NCBI GenBank assembly: GCA_013398055.1
Contig: VZRS01000217.1
Coordinates: 917,281-981,280, forward strand
DNA: 64,000 nucleotides
DNA from: Ifrita kowaldi
Lineage: Eukaryota > Chordata > Aves > Passeriformes > Cinclosomatidae
Direction: 5' to 3'
The notes under the pieces were generated by a model. It did not search any database and was not told the origin of the DNA. It saw only the letters and a list, made by a program, of their open reading frames with translations. This document shows, one piece after another, positions 48,760 to 63,278 of the stretch (the first letter of the stretch is position 1; each line of letters opens with the position of its first letter). Both the position numbers and the translations under genes were made by a program.

Positions 48760-51700
48760 GATGGCGTTCCATGTGGTCAATCCCTGTGGCTGTTAAGGAG
48801 TAAATTGCTACATAAAGTCATTCTGCAGTCAAGCAGACCCTCAGGAACATGACAGTCACCAGAGAGCTGTTGAGTCCTGGTAGTTACCTACTTACTGTTA
48901 GAAACACTCCCTAGGTTAGAAAAGCTTGCAAGGAAAACATATCCTGCCACAAGCCCTGTTGCCTGGGCCGAGGCTGTGTTAGGTATCTGGTCCTGCTGAG
49001 CGACCCATCACCTACTCTTTGAGCTGAAACAAAACCTTTTTCCACTGCAAATGATTTCCTGTGTAAAAATCAGGGGATTAGTTAAATGAAATTATCTGTC
49101 ACGTACATGTAATAGATAGTAAAATGTAACCATTCGGTAAAAAAAATGCCTTAAATGCTCCCAAACTCAAAGAAGTTTAATCAAAACACTGTAGGTTTCA
49201 ATATTCAGCCCAGCTCAGTGTTTTCCACACAAAATGTTTAAAAAAAGAATGTCTGTTTTAGAGGGACCCTCCACCATCCTATTTTCTCATTAAATAGTCA
49301 GGATTATGCCACTGTTTTACTGTTAACAGGGAAATAAAAAAAGTTATATAGGCAGTTCAGAAACAACTTTGTCCCTGCTTGTACATTCATGGTAAATTAC
49401 ACTTTGAAGAAATAGAAAGATATATGATTGTGGAAAATTTTTTAACTGAAAGAAAATAGAGATAATTGCTTTCTTCTGATCTTGACATAAGTCTTTTTCC
49501 CTGGAGACTGCAGGAAGAATTTCCTGTATTTTCCCATTAGCGGTGCCCCGCTCTGCTCGGTGCCTTTCTGTGGTGCTCCATTCTCAGGGGCCACATTTGC
49601 CCATATGCCAAGGCCCTGCCCTTCTGCCTTCCAGCTTCATCACTAACTTCACAGAGCTGTAGGAATCAGGTGGCATAACTGAGAAAGGGGGTATAGGCCT
49701 TAGCCCTGTAAAGTTTTCTTCTAGCAAGTTGAGTACCTCTCATGCTAAAGATATAATGAGAAGTGGTTCTCTTAAATTCACAGGATGCTCCCTGAAGAAC
49801 ATCACTCCCTCTGTGCTCCCCATCCATCTCTTTTTAGCCCTCGTCCTTCTTCCTGCCAACTGAGTCCTGCACTAAAGATAGTAATGACTTTACTATGAAT
49901 TGAGGAATAACTGTTCCTTTTGTTATCTGCGCTGTTTCCAGACTCTCAGTTGATTTCTAACCTTTACCAAACCTGGAAGTTCTTAAATTACAGAAAAAAC
50001 ATGATGAAAACTGCAGTGCTCTGTTCTAAACAAAGCCCAAATGCATTTTCCTCATTTCTTTACAACACCACAGTGATAATATTGAAGCTATTGCCAAAGT
50101 ATAACTTTACAATGAATAGCCATTATGTGCAGTACCCCACTGTGTTTTTTGGAATGGGAGTTATGAACATCCTTCACAAGAACATAAAATGTGAATAATG
50201 AAGACACTTGCAGGTATGTGCTCTCAGAAGAAGAGCACGGGTCCGAAAGCGCTGCACATAACTTTTATCCCTGAGAGTGATTAAATGCAGATGGCTACCA
50301 GGAAAGCTGGGTTTTGCAATAGCAATCATATAGGATCCTTCAGACTATTTGGCTAGTAATTTAAGTTAGGAGAACTATTTGCAGAATGTGACCTCTGGAA
50401 TGTAGTTATTCCAGGAAGATGTAACATATTATCAGGGAGTGAATTCCAGGGCTGAGTTATTTCTGGTAACAATTGAACGATGACAAAAATATTTACAACT
50501 AACTTATAAAATAAAGACATTCAAATATTTGTCAAGGAGTTTATTTACAATGAAAAGTTTCTGCAGATCTCATTAGTTTCTACTTAGGACAGAAATAAAT
50601 GGACAGAGACTTTGGAAATGATCCTGTATGTTCATTTACAAGATACACACTATTCCCATTAATTTAAACAACGGGGCAATATATAGCAAAGGCTAACAAG
50701 ACACGCAACCCACAAACTGCTGCAAGTGCCCTGCTCATAGTTCTGCCCTTCACAGAAGTTCTCCATTTCTTCACAGCTGGTGTCCATATGAACCAACAGC
50801 TCAGTCCCAATGAAGACTTTTACCCTTGTCCAAATAAACCCAAAGCAAAGGTAAGTCACAGCATCGGCACTGCAGCTCTTTGCACAGAAGCACAGACCTG
50901 TGCAAGCACAAGGCACTGGAAACATGAGGCAAGGTCTTAAATACTTCCTGTGTAAAACTGCCCACCAAAGAAAAAGCTTTTGCTCTCACCACCAGATATT
51001 GTAAACCTTGCTGCAAATGAGGACAGAATATTGGAAAGGGTTTTCCAACCCCACGTCATACAATTCCTTTCCATCTGCACCTTCAAAGGAGGTTTGTTTT
51101 TTATCTCACTAATACTCCCTGCTCTCAGGGGTAGACGTCTCCTTTCAGGGCTGACATGAGCATTTGAGGTTCATTTATTCTTGTGCCAGAGCTCTTCTTC
51201 TGCCTAAACAGCTTTCTTCTTTTTCCGGGGTGTGTTTGCTGAAGTATCTATAAACAGCAATTGTGTCCTCTTGAAGCTTTTGTTTTGCAAAGCTAAACAA
51301 ACCAATAGGCATTTTAATACCCTTTCCTAACAAAAAAATGACCCCTAATCATCTGCTTAATGAACCTAATGACCACTCTTGGCATCTGTCCCAGTATGAA
51401 TTGATTTTGCTTGAAAGTACGTGACTAAATTTCTAGATAACATCTTGTTGGTGCTTTACAAAATAGTATTGATATTTCTATGCCCTGCCTGGCAATTTAA
51501 TTCCCTTTCCTTAAGGGCAGGTCATGTTAGTGACCCCGGGTGGTGTTGTGATCAATGGGTACACAACCGGCACCCTCGCATCTTTCCTTCCCCTCTGTAC
51601 GCACACCAAGCATGGTGGCTGCACAAGTCACACTCAGGCTGACCCAGCAATTCCTTCCTCTGAAGCTCCTCTTGCCCCCTACACCTGCCTTGGCCCAGAA

Positions 51701-54700
51701 ATACAGTTTTGGATGGATGAAAGGTATTTCACCCAAAGCAAAACTTTGCCTCTGAACACCTCCCACTTGTCAGCAACCCACAGACCTTGATGGGTGCCAC
51801 ATCTACACTTTTCTCATTTTCCCTTCCCTGTACACTACTGTCTGAAACTTCTCCCCAGAAAGGCCTCCCAACCACCCTGCTCACTCCTGTCTTGTCAAAA
51901 CACTGCACACACGTCAGCCTCTGCACTGCTCAGTCATCTATGGAGTCAGGTTTGATACTGCCTCAGGGCCAGGCTTGGCTGTGTTTCCTAGCAACCAGAA
52001 AAAGTTCTTTACTCCCAGATAGTCTCTATTGCTCTGTCCTCTTCCTACTACACACAAAAATACCGGAACAATACAACAAACTCTTGCTCAAGCAATGCCT
52101 GTTACATACTTCATTATTTTAGGGTGAACATTTTGCAGTAGCTAAAGATAGTCCTTGGGTTTTATGTTATTTACTTAAGTGCATGTTGAGCAATCCAACC
52201 TTAGCACAGATAAACAAAGTATCCCAGAGAAATTGTAGCACGATAATCTATGTGTCCTGAAAGTCATGCCTCAAGAACTTTCAGTTAGAAAGCAGTAAAA
52301 AAAAGGAATTTGAAGTGCAACTGACTAAAAATTATGAATGTGACCCCAATCTCTCATTTTTCAGTACTTATTTCTATAATTTCTTTTGACTGCAAGCATG
52401 CCAAAGGTGGGAGGTGAATCAGGACCCTGAGGACAACTGAATTGGATCCATCAGGCCCATTGCAATGGCTCGGTTTGCGCTACACCTTCCCTTCCCGCTG
52501 ATCCCAGACCTGTCTTATTTGTGAGACACAGCAGCCACCTGGTCCGGTAGCAATTGTTGTGCCCTGTTGGCACTGCTTCATGCAAACTTCTGCTGCACCC
52601 TGGCACTGAGGTGCATCAGAGAGGGTTCAGCTTACCCATTTATAACCCTCCTGTGTGTCATGTAACTTAGAGCACGCTCGGAATCCACTTCTTGGATATG
52701 TATTTCCAGTTTCGTAAAACACACCCAGGAGCCCCTGCTGTCTTTTCCCCTCAGAGCCACCACTTTAGTCAGCATCCAAACCAACAGAAGCTGGGAATAT
52801 TCTGTTTCCACTGGGTGAAAAACATACCAAGTGCTTTGTGCTACAGCCTTTCTGGCAAGACACAAAACTCTCTAAGTCGTACCCATTTTCAGACTGCAAT
52901 GTCAAACCAGATGTGGGACCAGATTTACTGTTAAAGGCTTCTTCTGGGACATGAATTGCCCAGCAAATCTCTAATGCCCTGAGCATAATTTGGAGCAATT
53001 ACAGCCTCACTTGTAAACCCAATGAGGTATATTATTCCACATAATTTTGACACAAGCCCAGTGGAAACTCAGTGGATTGTTTTACTTTTTGGTATCTGCC
53101 AGTGCTTCAATACAGCTTCATTCCCTCAGCAAAGGCATTAACTCAGTGCATCAAAATGAGAAGGAGACAGTTTGTACCCGGTTTCAGTATCTCTGTATTT
53201 GGGATATTTTAACAGAGATTGTTGTTCCAATGAAATAAGAAAAGGTTTTTTGGGGTGTTTAGTGGAGTCAGAACCAAATCCCCAAAACCACAGACCTATC
53301 TGAGATACAAGTTTTTCAGGAAAACCAAAAGAAGCTCTTCCCAGGAGCTCACTGATACACACTGATGCAGACACCCAAAAAGTGTAACTCCTATTTTTTA
53401 GGACCAAATCTTGCTAGTTCCTTGTTCTTTATTGCTGTCATTTTTCAAGGTTTGTATTGAGGATCACTTCAAATGTGTCCATCTAATACAGTGGTCAGGG
53501 GGAGAGGAAGCAGTTTTTAATGATGTTGAAAAAAATACAAGCCAAAAGTCAATCCTGACACCAAGAGACTCTGCAGCTGATATTGCCAAGGAGAAGAGGA
53601 GAAAGAAAGTATTAAAAATGTGCCAGAATTTCTTATCAGAGATCACACTCCATAGCAGAGCCAGGAAAGGAGCCTCAAGCCTCTTGGCTTTCAGTTCACT
53701 GCCTTAACCTTCTATACCACTTTTGTGAACCCTTGGGGGTGGCACATCCACGTCTACCTGAATATTTATTCTGCTTGCAAGCTTCATCACAGGTCAATTT
53801 ATGTCAAGGCACAGAAAAGGCATAGAAAAATTGAAAAAAAAATGCTAATGAGCCACAACAGAGGTTGCTCTATTAAGCTTAATTACCTAAGCAGTGCTCC
53901 AGGAGCACTGAGGGACTACAGACCCTGCCTCAGAGGGGCACAGGGCTAAACAGGACTGTCTGCCATGACAGCTACGTTCCAGAGGCAGTGAAAATGGGAA
54001 AGGAGCAATTACAGAAATCCCTGAGCCTGCTGTGTCATTTCATGCCATATCTGTTTCATGTCATGTCTCATGCAACAACTGCTCTACATAAAAGCAATTT
54101 ATGTAAAACTACCTTTTCCTGAGGAATCGGGGGGCAGACACAGAGACAGCTCTGGGGGCTGAAGCTCAGACAGAACTTGATGAGTCTAAACATCACAAGA
54201 CACTAAGTACCTCAAAGGGGGCTATAAACATACAGATTCATGGGGCTGTGGAAAGATGATTTGGCCACAGATTTATCTAGAAAAAAAGAAAAAGTTGGCC
54301 ACTGGACTTTGGGGAAATTTATTACAGATACTGTTTGGGAAAATAAATGGATCTGTTGGACCAGTGTTGAATAGGAAAAGGATTTCTTTTAAATGAGGAA
54401 TACCTCCGGAAATTTTGGCCAAGCAGCACTGTACGCAGTAAGAGAATAAAAGAATTAACAGACAGCAAATCATTCAGTAGTAAAGCCACTGGTGTTTATA
54501 CCAGGAGTCCTTCTGTGAGGAAAATATTCTGTGAGCCAAAAACACAGCAGTGGCTGATGTTTGTAATGTGGATGCAGTCTGAAACAAGCTGGAGCCACCT
54601 CAAAGGAAGAGCCTGTTTTCTTTTGGTGTTTCAGGAACACCTTGCTGGTGTTTTCCACCAAATCTGTGGCCATCAGGAAGGATTGCTAAATTTCTTTTTT

Positions 54701-57112
54701 AGGTCAAGCAAGCCTGGAATTTATGACAAAACCAAAAATTTTGGAGAAGACTGGGTTTCATACACGGAAGAACAAACTGACTTCCATGTCCATTTAAAAT
54801 AACAAGACACACAGCTGGCACCAATCTGGACACACAGCATCAGTTTGTTCAGCTTCAGAAACGAGAAGCTGGGAGTGAAGACTTTGACTTGAAAGAGGTG
54901 GGAAAACCTAAGTAATTATTTTTTGTGCTCAACAAACTGCAGCAAAAGCATCTGGTTATTCCTCTTCATCTAAAGTTAACCTTTCATTTCTGGAGGAAGG
55001 AGGGTCCTCAGACTTGTTTCCTTACATTTACTGTAAAATTTCTATTATTTGACTTTTCCAGGAGCATCTATCCACATCCCAGCTGGAATTTCCTATTTGA
55101 AATTGCAGCTCAGAACTTACAAACCTATGATGAGACTTCTGAGGATTGGGCAAATGCTTCATCTCTCCACTGACACAGAAAACAGCAATCTTCTCAGTGC
55201 AACAGAATTTAATATGAAAAGGGTTATAAATACCTACAAAAATATAAATTATTTTCACCAGTAAGAGGCATCTTTTATCAATATGTCACAGTTTGCCCTG
55301 AGGACTGTGCAGGTTAAGAAAATAATACTTTTACCTCATCAGAATAACAAATCCAGCCTGTTCAGGCCTGATGTAGTCTAACTAGCTGGATTTTCTAAGG
55401 TTTCCAAATGCCTGAGGACGTTTTCTGCCTTCTGCCTGCCCTGTTAATTTGGAGGTAACACACACTCACAGTCCAAATACATGGTTGCAACTGCTGCCTT
55501 TGCTAAAGAAGGTCCATTTCTGTGGGAAGCAGACTTTCCAAACACAGCCCCCAGTGGCACTGAGGCATCTGCAGGCTCTGGGTCATGATCTAACAAGGAT
55601 AAGGTGCAAAAGCAGGACAAGTCCTTGTTGCTAGAGCTTGGTGCCTGCCCCTGCTTCAGCCACAGCAGCCCAGTGCCGCTTGGATCACCAGCCAGAGAGC
55701 TCAGCAGAGAGGCTCTGTGGCCAGGCTGAAGCTGATGCAAGTCATTTTGGTACACAGGGTCACACTTACAGAAGTAGGAGCTGCTACCTTAGCCAGGCTG
55801 CTGCACCTGCAGGGGTGATAACCTCTGGGCCAGGGCAAGGCAGCCAACATGCTTTTGTGGACCTGAACCTGAAGCCCTGACATTGCCACCTCAAAATGGA
55901 TTAGCAGCCATGGAGCTAGGAGCTGCAGCCAGCTTGGATCATGAAGCAGAAGGGAAATACAGTCTTAGGAAGGAGACCAGCATGACCATCTGCTGGACAT
56001 TAGTGCCTGTCTCCTGAGTTAATTTGATTTTCCCCTGCCTTGATCTGACTTTTCAGAGCTGCAAGGCTCTTTTTTAGCACTGTAGCAAGGTTAGAAAAAT
56101 CCTCAGGAAATGGGACTGCCAAGTAAATCATGATGATAAAATTAAGTTATTACCCATCATAGCTTCACCAAATCTGGTGACTACAAGACAGTCACAGACG
56201 ACCACTGGACTCTCCCTGTGGGATCTCTGATTCGAGGAGCACTCAGCCCAAATATCTGACAAATCTGACAAAAACAAGGCTTGCCAAGTAGAGAGGAACT
56301 AACAAAAAACCGGAAGAAAAACATTTGTGGTTTCTGCCTTCTGTAAAAAAAGAAGAGGGGAGAAGGAGTAAAAATGTACTCCTACAACCAAGCCTTCCAT
56401 ACGGAGCCAAGGGGCAGATGCAGCTTCCTTGGACTACACTGACCTTTCCAAGGACACAGGAAACCCGATGAGAAGGGTCGGAGGAGGGAATCAGGAGCAG
56501 CGTCCCTGGCAAGGTAAGTGCTGCCCAGCAAAACCCCTCCATTGTAATTGATGTGTTCTGGAGAGGAGCTGCTGTCCAGTAAGCAGCTGAGCCTGAGCCT
56601 GCAAGCCTGTAAGCAGCCTGGTCCCTCTCCATGTAGATGTGCAGCAGCCTCCTTGATTTTTGTAACAACACTATCAACTGATTTGAAGTCTGTGCTTGTT
56701 AAAGGCCAAATTAGTTGTGGTTTTTCTCTCATGGGCTTTTTTTGTTGAAATAACTTTTCCTGTGTGAAAACTGACCATGGCAATTTAACTCCTCTGTCTA
56801 CTTGGATCCTGGTAAGTTGTTTAATAAAGATGCGTTTCGTGAGTAATCAGACAAGTCCTGCCCCATTTCCAAAGGCAAATCAGGAAGTTGGCTGGTAGCA
56901 GTGACTTTATTTGCCACTCCTGTTTGAAAAGGGGTCAAAACCCATGTACCTGCTGTTTGCCAAGAAGAAATACATTGTAAACTCTTCTGGACAACAGCCA
57001 TCCTTATTCCAAGCTAAGCATTACCAACAGATCATTATCTCTTAATTATATCGCTACTTATATTTATCAGGAAGTTTTCGATTTTCTTTTCAGCACTGAG
57101 TTTACAGTAAAG
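48760..57112. other. Intergenic, no gene recognised
   Basis: Long stretch of ordinary AT-rich non-coding DNA. Short frames (for example 51787-52122 plus, 56243-56677 minus, 56382-56783 minus) overlap on both strands and match nothing I know. I see no microsatellite of note, no transposon and no RNA gene here. Confidence 0.6.
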
Positions 57113-57156
57113 GACTGTTTAAACTGACTGTTTGAACTGACTGTTTCAGTCAGTTC
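57113..57156. repeat. 13-bp tandem repeat ending in a perfect hairpin
   Basis: Three 13-base units each start GACTGTTT (57113, 57126, 57139). The last two form GAACTGACTG-TTT-CAGTCAGTTC at 57134-57156, a 10-pair perfect stem with a three-base loop. Confidence 0.9.
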
Positions 57157-59739
57157 TGTAGGCATCAGGATATACTGATAGATCTCTAAACAGAGGTTTA
57201 GTATGTGAGAAAGTTCAAATATAATTCAAATCGAGTTTTAAAGATAAAAGATATCACTCTTTTCAAGTGCAGATCTCACCATAGGTCTCCCTCAGTCAAT
57301 CTTGTTCATTCCAAGGCTTTCTAGCCCACAGATCTTCATGTGGCTGCACTTACATCACAATGTTTTTTGTCTTTATTTAGGCAATTCGTAGTGATGGAGG
57401 AACATAATGTAATTGCTGTACTTTCTAGTCTGTGGTGGTGGGTGAGCTGTTTTCTAATGCTAGTGGCATTTGATTTCTGAAGTAAAATATGTTTTGGTAA
57501 GAAAGCATCTGTGAACATTATTTGAATAATGACTACAAAGCTGTGTCAGCAGTACCTGCCCCTCTTTCACTTTCTGCAGCTGTTCACAACTGTTCTGTGA
57601 TTGTACAGAGAACAAGCATGAGTACTCAGGAAATACTACGTGGCGGCCTGCCACAGGCTGCCCAGCCTCTTTCAGGGTGCAACAGGATGTGACAAAAGGT
57701 TAATGAGGATATGACTTGAGTACACATTGTATTGAAAGCAGAAAATGCAGTTTTGCCCTCTTTTGGGCTATTTGAAGGAATCATTTCCAGGGCTAAAAAA
57801 TACACTTGGGTAAAATGCTTGTAGAGTAAATTTCACTAAGTCATTTGCAACACCGGTGAATTTGTACTGAACTGAACAATTCTGCCAAAAAGACAAGGCA
57901 AGGCTGGAGACCCCTGTGTAGCAGTCTAACCCCACTAAAAGCAACCCTCATCAGCCTCCTTGTAAGTCGCTGAAGTCGATATCCACCAGCTGCACACCCG
58001 ATGGATGGACCTCCCTAAGCCAGGAAACAACAGAGAGAAAATCCAGCTCAGTGCTGAGGCTTCCTCCAAAGCAACGCTGCTTCACAGGGCCAGCTAAAAA
58101 AAGTCAACCATTTCTGGAAAAAGCCTGGTATAAACAGCAGGCAAAGCTTAACCAAGGATGGGCATTGGAGTGTTGTGCTAAGTGCATGGAACATGAGAAT
58201 TTTTTGCCTGCTTCTCAGGAAAACAAAAGAAGGCTGATAAAAGTAACTTGTGTTTCATCAGGCAAGCTGTGCTGCCTGTTGGGATGAGCTTTGGCTTTCC
58301 CACTGGGAAGAGCCCGGGGACCCACTGTGGCTGAGAGATATAGCCTGCAGCTGGATAGCAGAGATAAATGAATGTGCGGGGACCAAGATTTAAAGGCATG
58401 TGAGTCAAAACACCTCAGAGCAGGAGCATTCATAATTCAGGTCTGTGATGGAGGATTTGAGAGGAGTGGAAACAGAAGAAGAGGAATCTGGTTTTTCAAG
58501 CAGGAAGGGGTATGAGGAAGGGAGAAGTAGTTTGGGGAAAGTACAGCATTCTCCATCATCCTCTGAGCAGTCCACATGAATTTCTTCTGCCAGTCATCCC
58601 ACATACCCTTTCCCCAAAAGTGAATTCTCCTCCTTACCACTACACCATGCATTTTAATGTGCATGGTTTCCCACAGAGAGCACAAACTTGATGGAGCTGT
58701 TACACAAAAATGTAACAGATTCCCGGTAGCAATCCCCTACTATGTATCCAGCCTGTCCTCCTACATGCAAACTTAGGACTCCTCTCTGCTCCTGGAGTTT
58801 GCCCTCAGTAATCTAAGTAGGCTAATTGATAATGACAGTTAAGATGATTTTATAGCTACTCTGAATAACTCCAATTGTAGGTTATGGCTTGGTTTTTTGC
58901 AAACAAAATCATTTTCATTAGCTTACTCTCACCTAAATTTGCTCTTTCAAAGCAAAGCATTCTCCAAGTGCCCTTACCATACAAGCTTAGTGGCAGGCAT
59001 GTTATCAGAAGTAGTATATTTTAAGGAAATATTGGCATTTTAAAGAAATCCTAAAATTGTGCTTTTAAGAATCAAAACTGGAAGCTATTGTTCTTGCCAC
59101 TCAGTGGGAAAACATTTTGAATTGAACACATACTAACCAAAGAGTATGTCATGGATATCAAACACTTAAAACACTCTAACAGCGTCTGGGGAACAGCCTG
59201 AAAAGCAGAGACTCCTCTATGCCTGTGAATGATACAATAAATAGAGAAATACATGCCATTACTTGGTTTGGAGCATGTGGTGGGCTGTGCTCAGACCCTC
59301 AGACATTCTGTCCCAGGTCGCATCAACAGTTCGCCTCAGTCAGCACTAAAAAAAGAGATCTGAACAGATTCACAGAAGTTTTAGGCAGAACAGTATACTA
59401 CAGAGCAAAAATTAATGGTCTTCAATTAATCTGTGTGATATCTTTGATTTAAAACTCAGTTGTTGTGTTTTACATGGCATGACAAAAAAGCTGGAAGGAC
59501 AGTATGGCCCACAATGGATCCACCCTGTATTCCCTTTGGAGAGACTCTCAATACATTGCCTAGACATCTTCCCTTAGGTAAGGAGCGAACAGGGATCAAA
59601 CCTAGATATGTATTTGTGCTCTTCCCTCTGCCCAACTACTGATCAAGGTCCTCCTGTCCTGTGCCTGAACAGCTCTGGGCTCCCTGCCCAAAAAGGGTGT
59701 TCAAATCCATGCCTGTTGCTGCATCACGAATTCCCTGCC
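57157..59739. other. Intergenic, no gene recognised
   Basis: AT-rich non-coding DNA. No exon, microsatellite or transposon is recognised before the CR1 end at 59740. Confidence 0.6.
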
Positions 59740-59810
59740 CAGGCAAAGTAGCTGGAACCAGGTGGTCTTTAAGGTCCCTTCCAACCCAAACCATTTTGTG
59801 ATTCTGTGAT
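59740..59810 (+). mobile_element. CR1 LINE 3' end fragment
   Basis: The stretch ending GGTCCCTTCCAACCC then AAACCATTTTGTGATTCTGTGAT is the diagnostic 3' terminus of avian CR1 retrotransposons, including the terminal octamer-like repeat ATTCTGTG at its very end. The 5' part is lost or too diverged to follow beyond about 59,740. It lies on the plus strand and is a dead, 5'-truncated copy, typical of bird genomes. Confidence 0.8.
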
Positions 59811-62035
59811 CTTCTACTTATCTTTCAGAGAAAGCATAATCTTTGTTTCTGGACCTTATTTGTTGTTATGGAAATGACTGCAATATCCCTGCATTCAGCA
59901 TGAACAGGAAAACCTCTAAAGCATTCTGTGGCCTTTGGGGATGCCTAAACCAGAGCTGGTCTATCTTCTGTGACTCTTTTTCTCTATGGTAGCTTGTCAA
60001 TCTGTTGGCTTCCTCCCACTGGTTGTCTGATCCTAGGGAGAGCCCAAAAGGCTCTTACAGAGGAATATTAGGGGCAGAAACACCTGAAAAGAGGTTATTT
60101 GTTCATGTGTTCATGGAAAGAATTAAAGAAGGGAAAAAGAATCTCATTTTCCACATCATCTGAAGTGCAAGAAATGACCTCTTGTCACCAAGATTCGAAG
60201 GCTGAGGGCTCACTGGGCAGCAGCGTGGGCTTTCTTCGCAAGCTTCACATGATGTGCTGAAGCAGGCAACCATGTGATGGCCTGGTGCAGGGGCTTGTTT
60301 GTAGGGGAATAGATGACTGTGAATCACCCACACCCCTATCCCCCCACTTTGCCCCAGGCCACAAGGAAACAAATCTACTTTAACCAAGCTTCACCTCCCT
60401 CCAAATAAAAGCTTGTTTCTCTCTGAATAGATGAACTCTTCTCTGCCAATACAGCATCTCTAAATGTCTCAGGCAGGACACCTCAGCAGGACTTTATTTT
60501 GCCTTACATTACTCTAGTATGGCTTTCTAAAAATAGGACACCCTCGTGTAACGATAGCACTGATTGTTTCTACTCTGCTTCCTGATTCAAAGCAGCACAG
60601 AAAATATTCTTTTTCCAAGCTGCAACTAAACACCTGTAGAAATTTTGATTTTCAGAGGGGCTTTCTCCTTCCTCTAGAATTAACAGTTGGACACTGACAG
60701 ACAAGACTAGAAATTATGCTGTTTCTACATCAACTGAACAGCAAATAAAAGTGGCACAGAGCTCGAACTCCTGCCATGCCCTGCCCTGCCCAGGCCCTAC
60801 AGAAAACATCCCTCTTAATGCAGGATGTCTTGAACTGAGGTGAGGGAGGAGGAGGAGGTTTCTACAGTCACTTAAGCCCCCATGCAGGTACACAGCTTAC
60901 TTTTCAGCTCAAATAGGGACGTGGCCCACTTCAACAGAGATGAGAAAAGGACTCCTTTTATGCCTTTCATGAGACAGACATTCTTCCATTTATTTTATGG
61001 CTACAGATGACATAGCTGTCTACAGGCACTCTGGTGAGGAGAAGGGAGGAGGAGAAGAGCCATTCTGGGGGTGGAGAGCTGCAGCTCTGCCCCTCCATTT
61101 GATGTGGTCTCTTTTAAAGGTAACCCAGTGGGACCTGACATCAATCAAACTATTTTTGTAGAAATGGAGATTTATATAACACATTTGTGCTATAGCTCTT
61201 GGTTCTTTTTCTTAAATTACTTAAAGCAATATAATAACTTTCACAGGCATATCATAGGAGACTGCCAACATTTCAAACATTTCCTTGATGTAGGATGATC
61301 ACAATTGAAAGGAATGTGAATTTTATCCAGCCCTCAGTAAGGTTTTGTTTTCCTTAATCCCTGAGACTAAATCACTGGATAGTTTTCAGCCTCCAAACTA
61401 AATCTTAATTGAGACTAGCTGTCATTTAGGTTACTGCATGATTCTTATAACCCAAGCACCAGGGTACATTTGAGGAAAAACTGGGACAGTCCCTGGGATG
61501 GGGATCCAAAGCACTTCATTAGTGTGAGCTGGTTGTGCAACAGATCTCTCCAATACTTTTGGAAAAAGCAATCAAAGTTCCTTTTCAGTGTTAAAGTTCC
61601 TTCATTTGAAGTGTTTTCCTACTTAAACCTGTGAGCAGTGTAAGCCAGTCAGAATTCCCACAGACTGGAAATAAAGCTGATGGTTTGTGTCCCAGGAGGA
61701 TGCCATTTTGCTTCACTGTGCATACACACTAGCGATTTTTCTTTTCGTCCAACACAAGTGTTCAGCTTATCTCTCAAACTGTACAAAACCAAAACCTTTC
61801 ATCCCCCAACAAAAGTCACTAGCAGTAGGGTTCTATCTAGGCCTCTGCAGAGGTGTTGAAGAAAACAAGTGGTTCAGCTGTGACACTGAAATTAGTAGGC
61901 GAAATCCTGACAGAGAGGGGAAAATTAGAGATATTTCAGTGCCATTTCCACTGCAATAACTTGGAACACCTCCAAGCTCTCCGGCAGTCAAAAGGCAACA
62001 TTTTTGCACAAAGTAACTTAGGTCCCTTTTCATCA
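59811..62035. other. Intergenic, no gene recognised
   Basis: Non-coding DNA with purine-rich GGAGGA patches at about 60841-60860 and 61034-61060. No gene is recognised. The frame at 61853-62287 (plus) has no recognisable similarity. Confidence 0.6.
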
Positions 62036-62049
62036 GTACCAGAGGGCAG
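62036..62049 (+). promoter_or_regulatory. CTCF-like core
   Basis: GTACCAGAGGGCAG matches the CTCF core CCASYAGRKGGCRS at 12 of 14 positions, again lacking only the two leading Cs. It points in the plus direction, away from the minus-oriented candidate at 26823-26836, so the pair would not form a convergent loop with each other. Confidence 0.4.
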
Positions 62050-63278
62050 TTTCTGTCCCCTTTGCCAGGATCATCCACAGATGAAAGGAGATGGGAATGG
62101 AAACACCGAGTCCAACCCACTGTTCACCTCCCCAGCAGCAACAAATCTATGCCAACACCAACGCAGGGAAAAGGTCTTGCCAAAGGTGGGAGTGAGAGAG
62201 GAGGAAGAGAAGAGTGTGTTTGCCATGTCCCAAAGTTCCCCCTCCCGCATCCCCCCCAGTCTCCATGGCACCCCTCAGGCAACATAAGGGATGGTTTGGA
62301 GGCTTTGTTTAATTTGGAGGAAAACCTAGAAGTACTCTCAGTTCTCTGTGACTTGTCTGGGGAAGAACCACTTAAATCGTAATGCCAAGGCTTAGCTTTA
62401 ACAAGGATTTTAGCCCCAAGTCTCACTTAAAGATTAATAATTTAGATGGACTGTTCAGGTTGTGCCAGCACCAGTGAAAACAGACAGGCTATTTCTCACC
62501 CTGAAAACAAGTCGGGAAGAGGTGAAATCCAGGAAACCCCGGAGGGACCCATTTCTCCCTTTCTAGAAGGACTGTGGCATGTCTAAATTTCTTGTAATTA
62601 AAATCAGGTCAGAGGTGTCTGGGCTTCTGCACCATGACTTCTCCCTTTTAAATGGAGAGTGAAGCTCATTCGTGCTTCACAAGGGAGTCACAAGGGTGAA
62701 TTCAACATTGTGCACACCAACATTGTGCTGAAAAGAAAATAAAAAGCCTGTAAACAACCAGCATGAGCACCTCAGCACGGCTTTCATTCCAAACAGTGCC
62801 AGTATCTCCTAGAAACAGAATTAAATGTTCTTTTTATGTGAGCTGTTGAAAGTTCACACATCAGATTCATACTTCTATTTCATGTCAGGATTTAGCTAAA
62901 TAATGAATCCCAGTGAGCTTTTCGCTTCAGGAAAGTATTCCAAATAAATACCAACAGACTTTTGATTTCTTTGAAGCTATACTGAATGCATAACAATGAT
63001 AATGAATGAGTGACTGCTGCTTCTTATCACAGCTCTCAGTCATAGAAAACCTTTGCCAAAACCCTACTAATTAAATAGTACAGATTGGGGTGCAATTGGC
63101 TGCTGGAAGGGATGTGGGAGTGCTGGCAGGGAATAAGTTACATGTGCGCTAGCAGCACACACTGGCAGCAGGGACAGCTGGCAGAGCCCTGGGTTGCACC
63201 GGCACGAGCAGGGCCAGCAGATGTGGTGAAGTGGTTTTTCCCCTTTGCTCTGTGCTCATTAGAGCATATCTAGACACC
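62050..63278. other. Intergenic, no gene recognised
   Basis: Non-coding sequence between the CTCF-like core and the CR1 fragment. No gene, microsatellite or other repeat is recognised. Confidence 0.55.
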
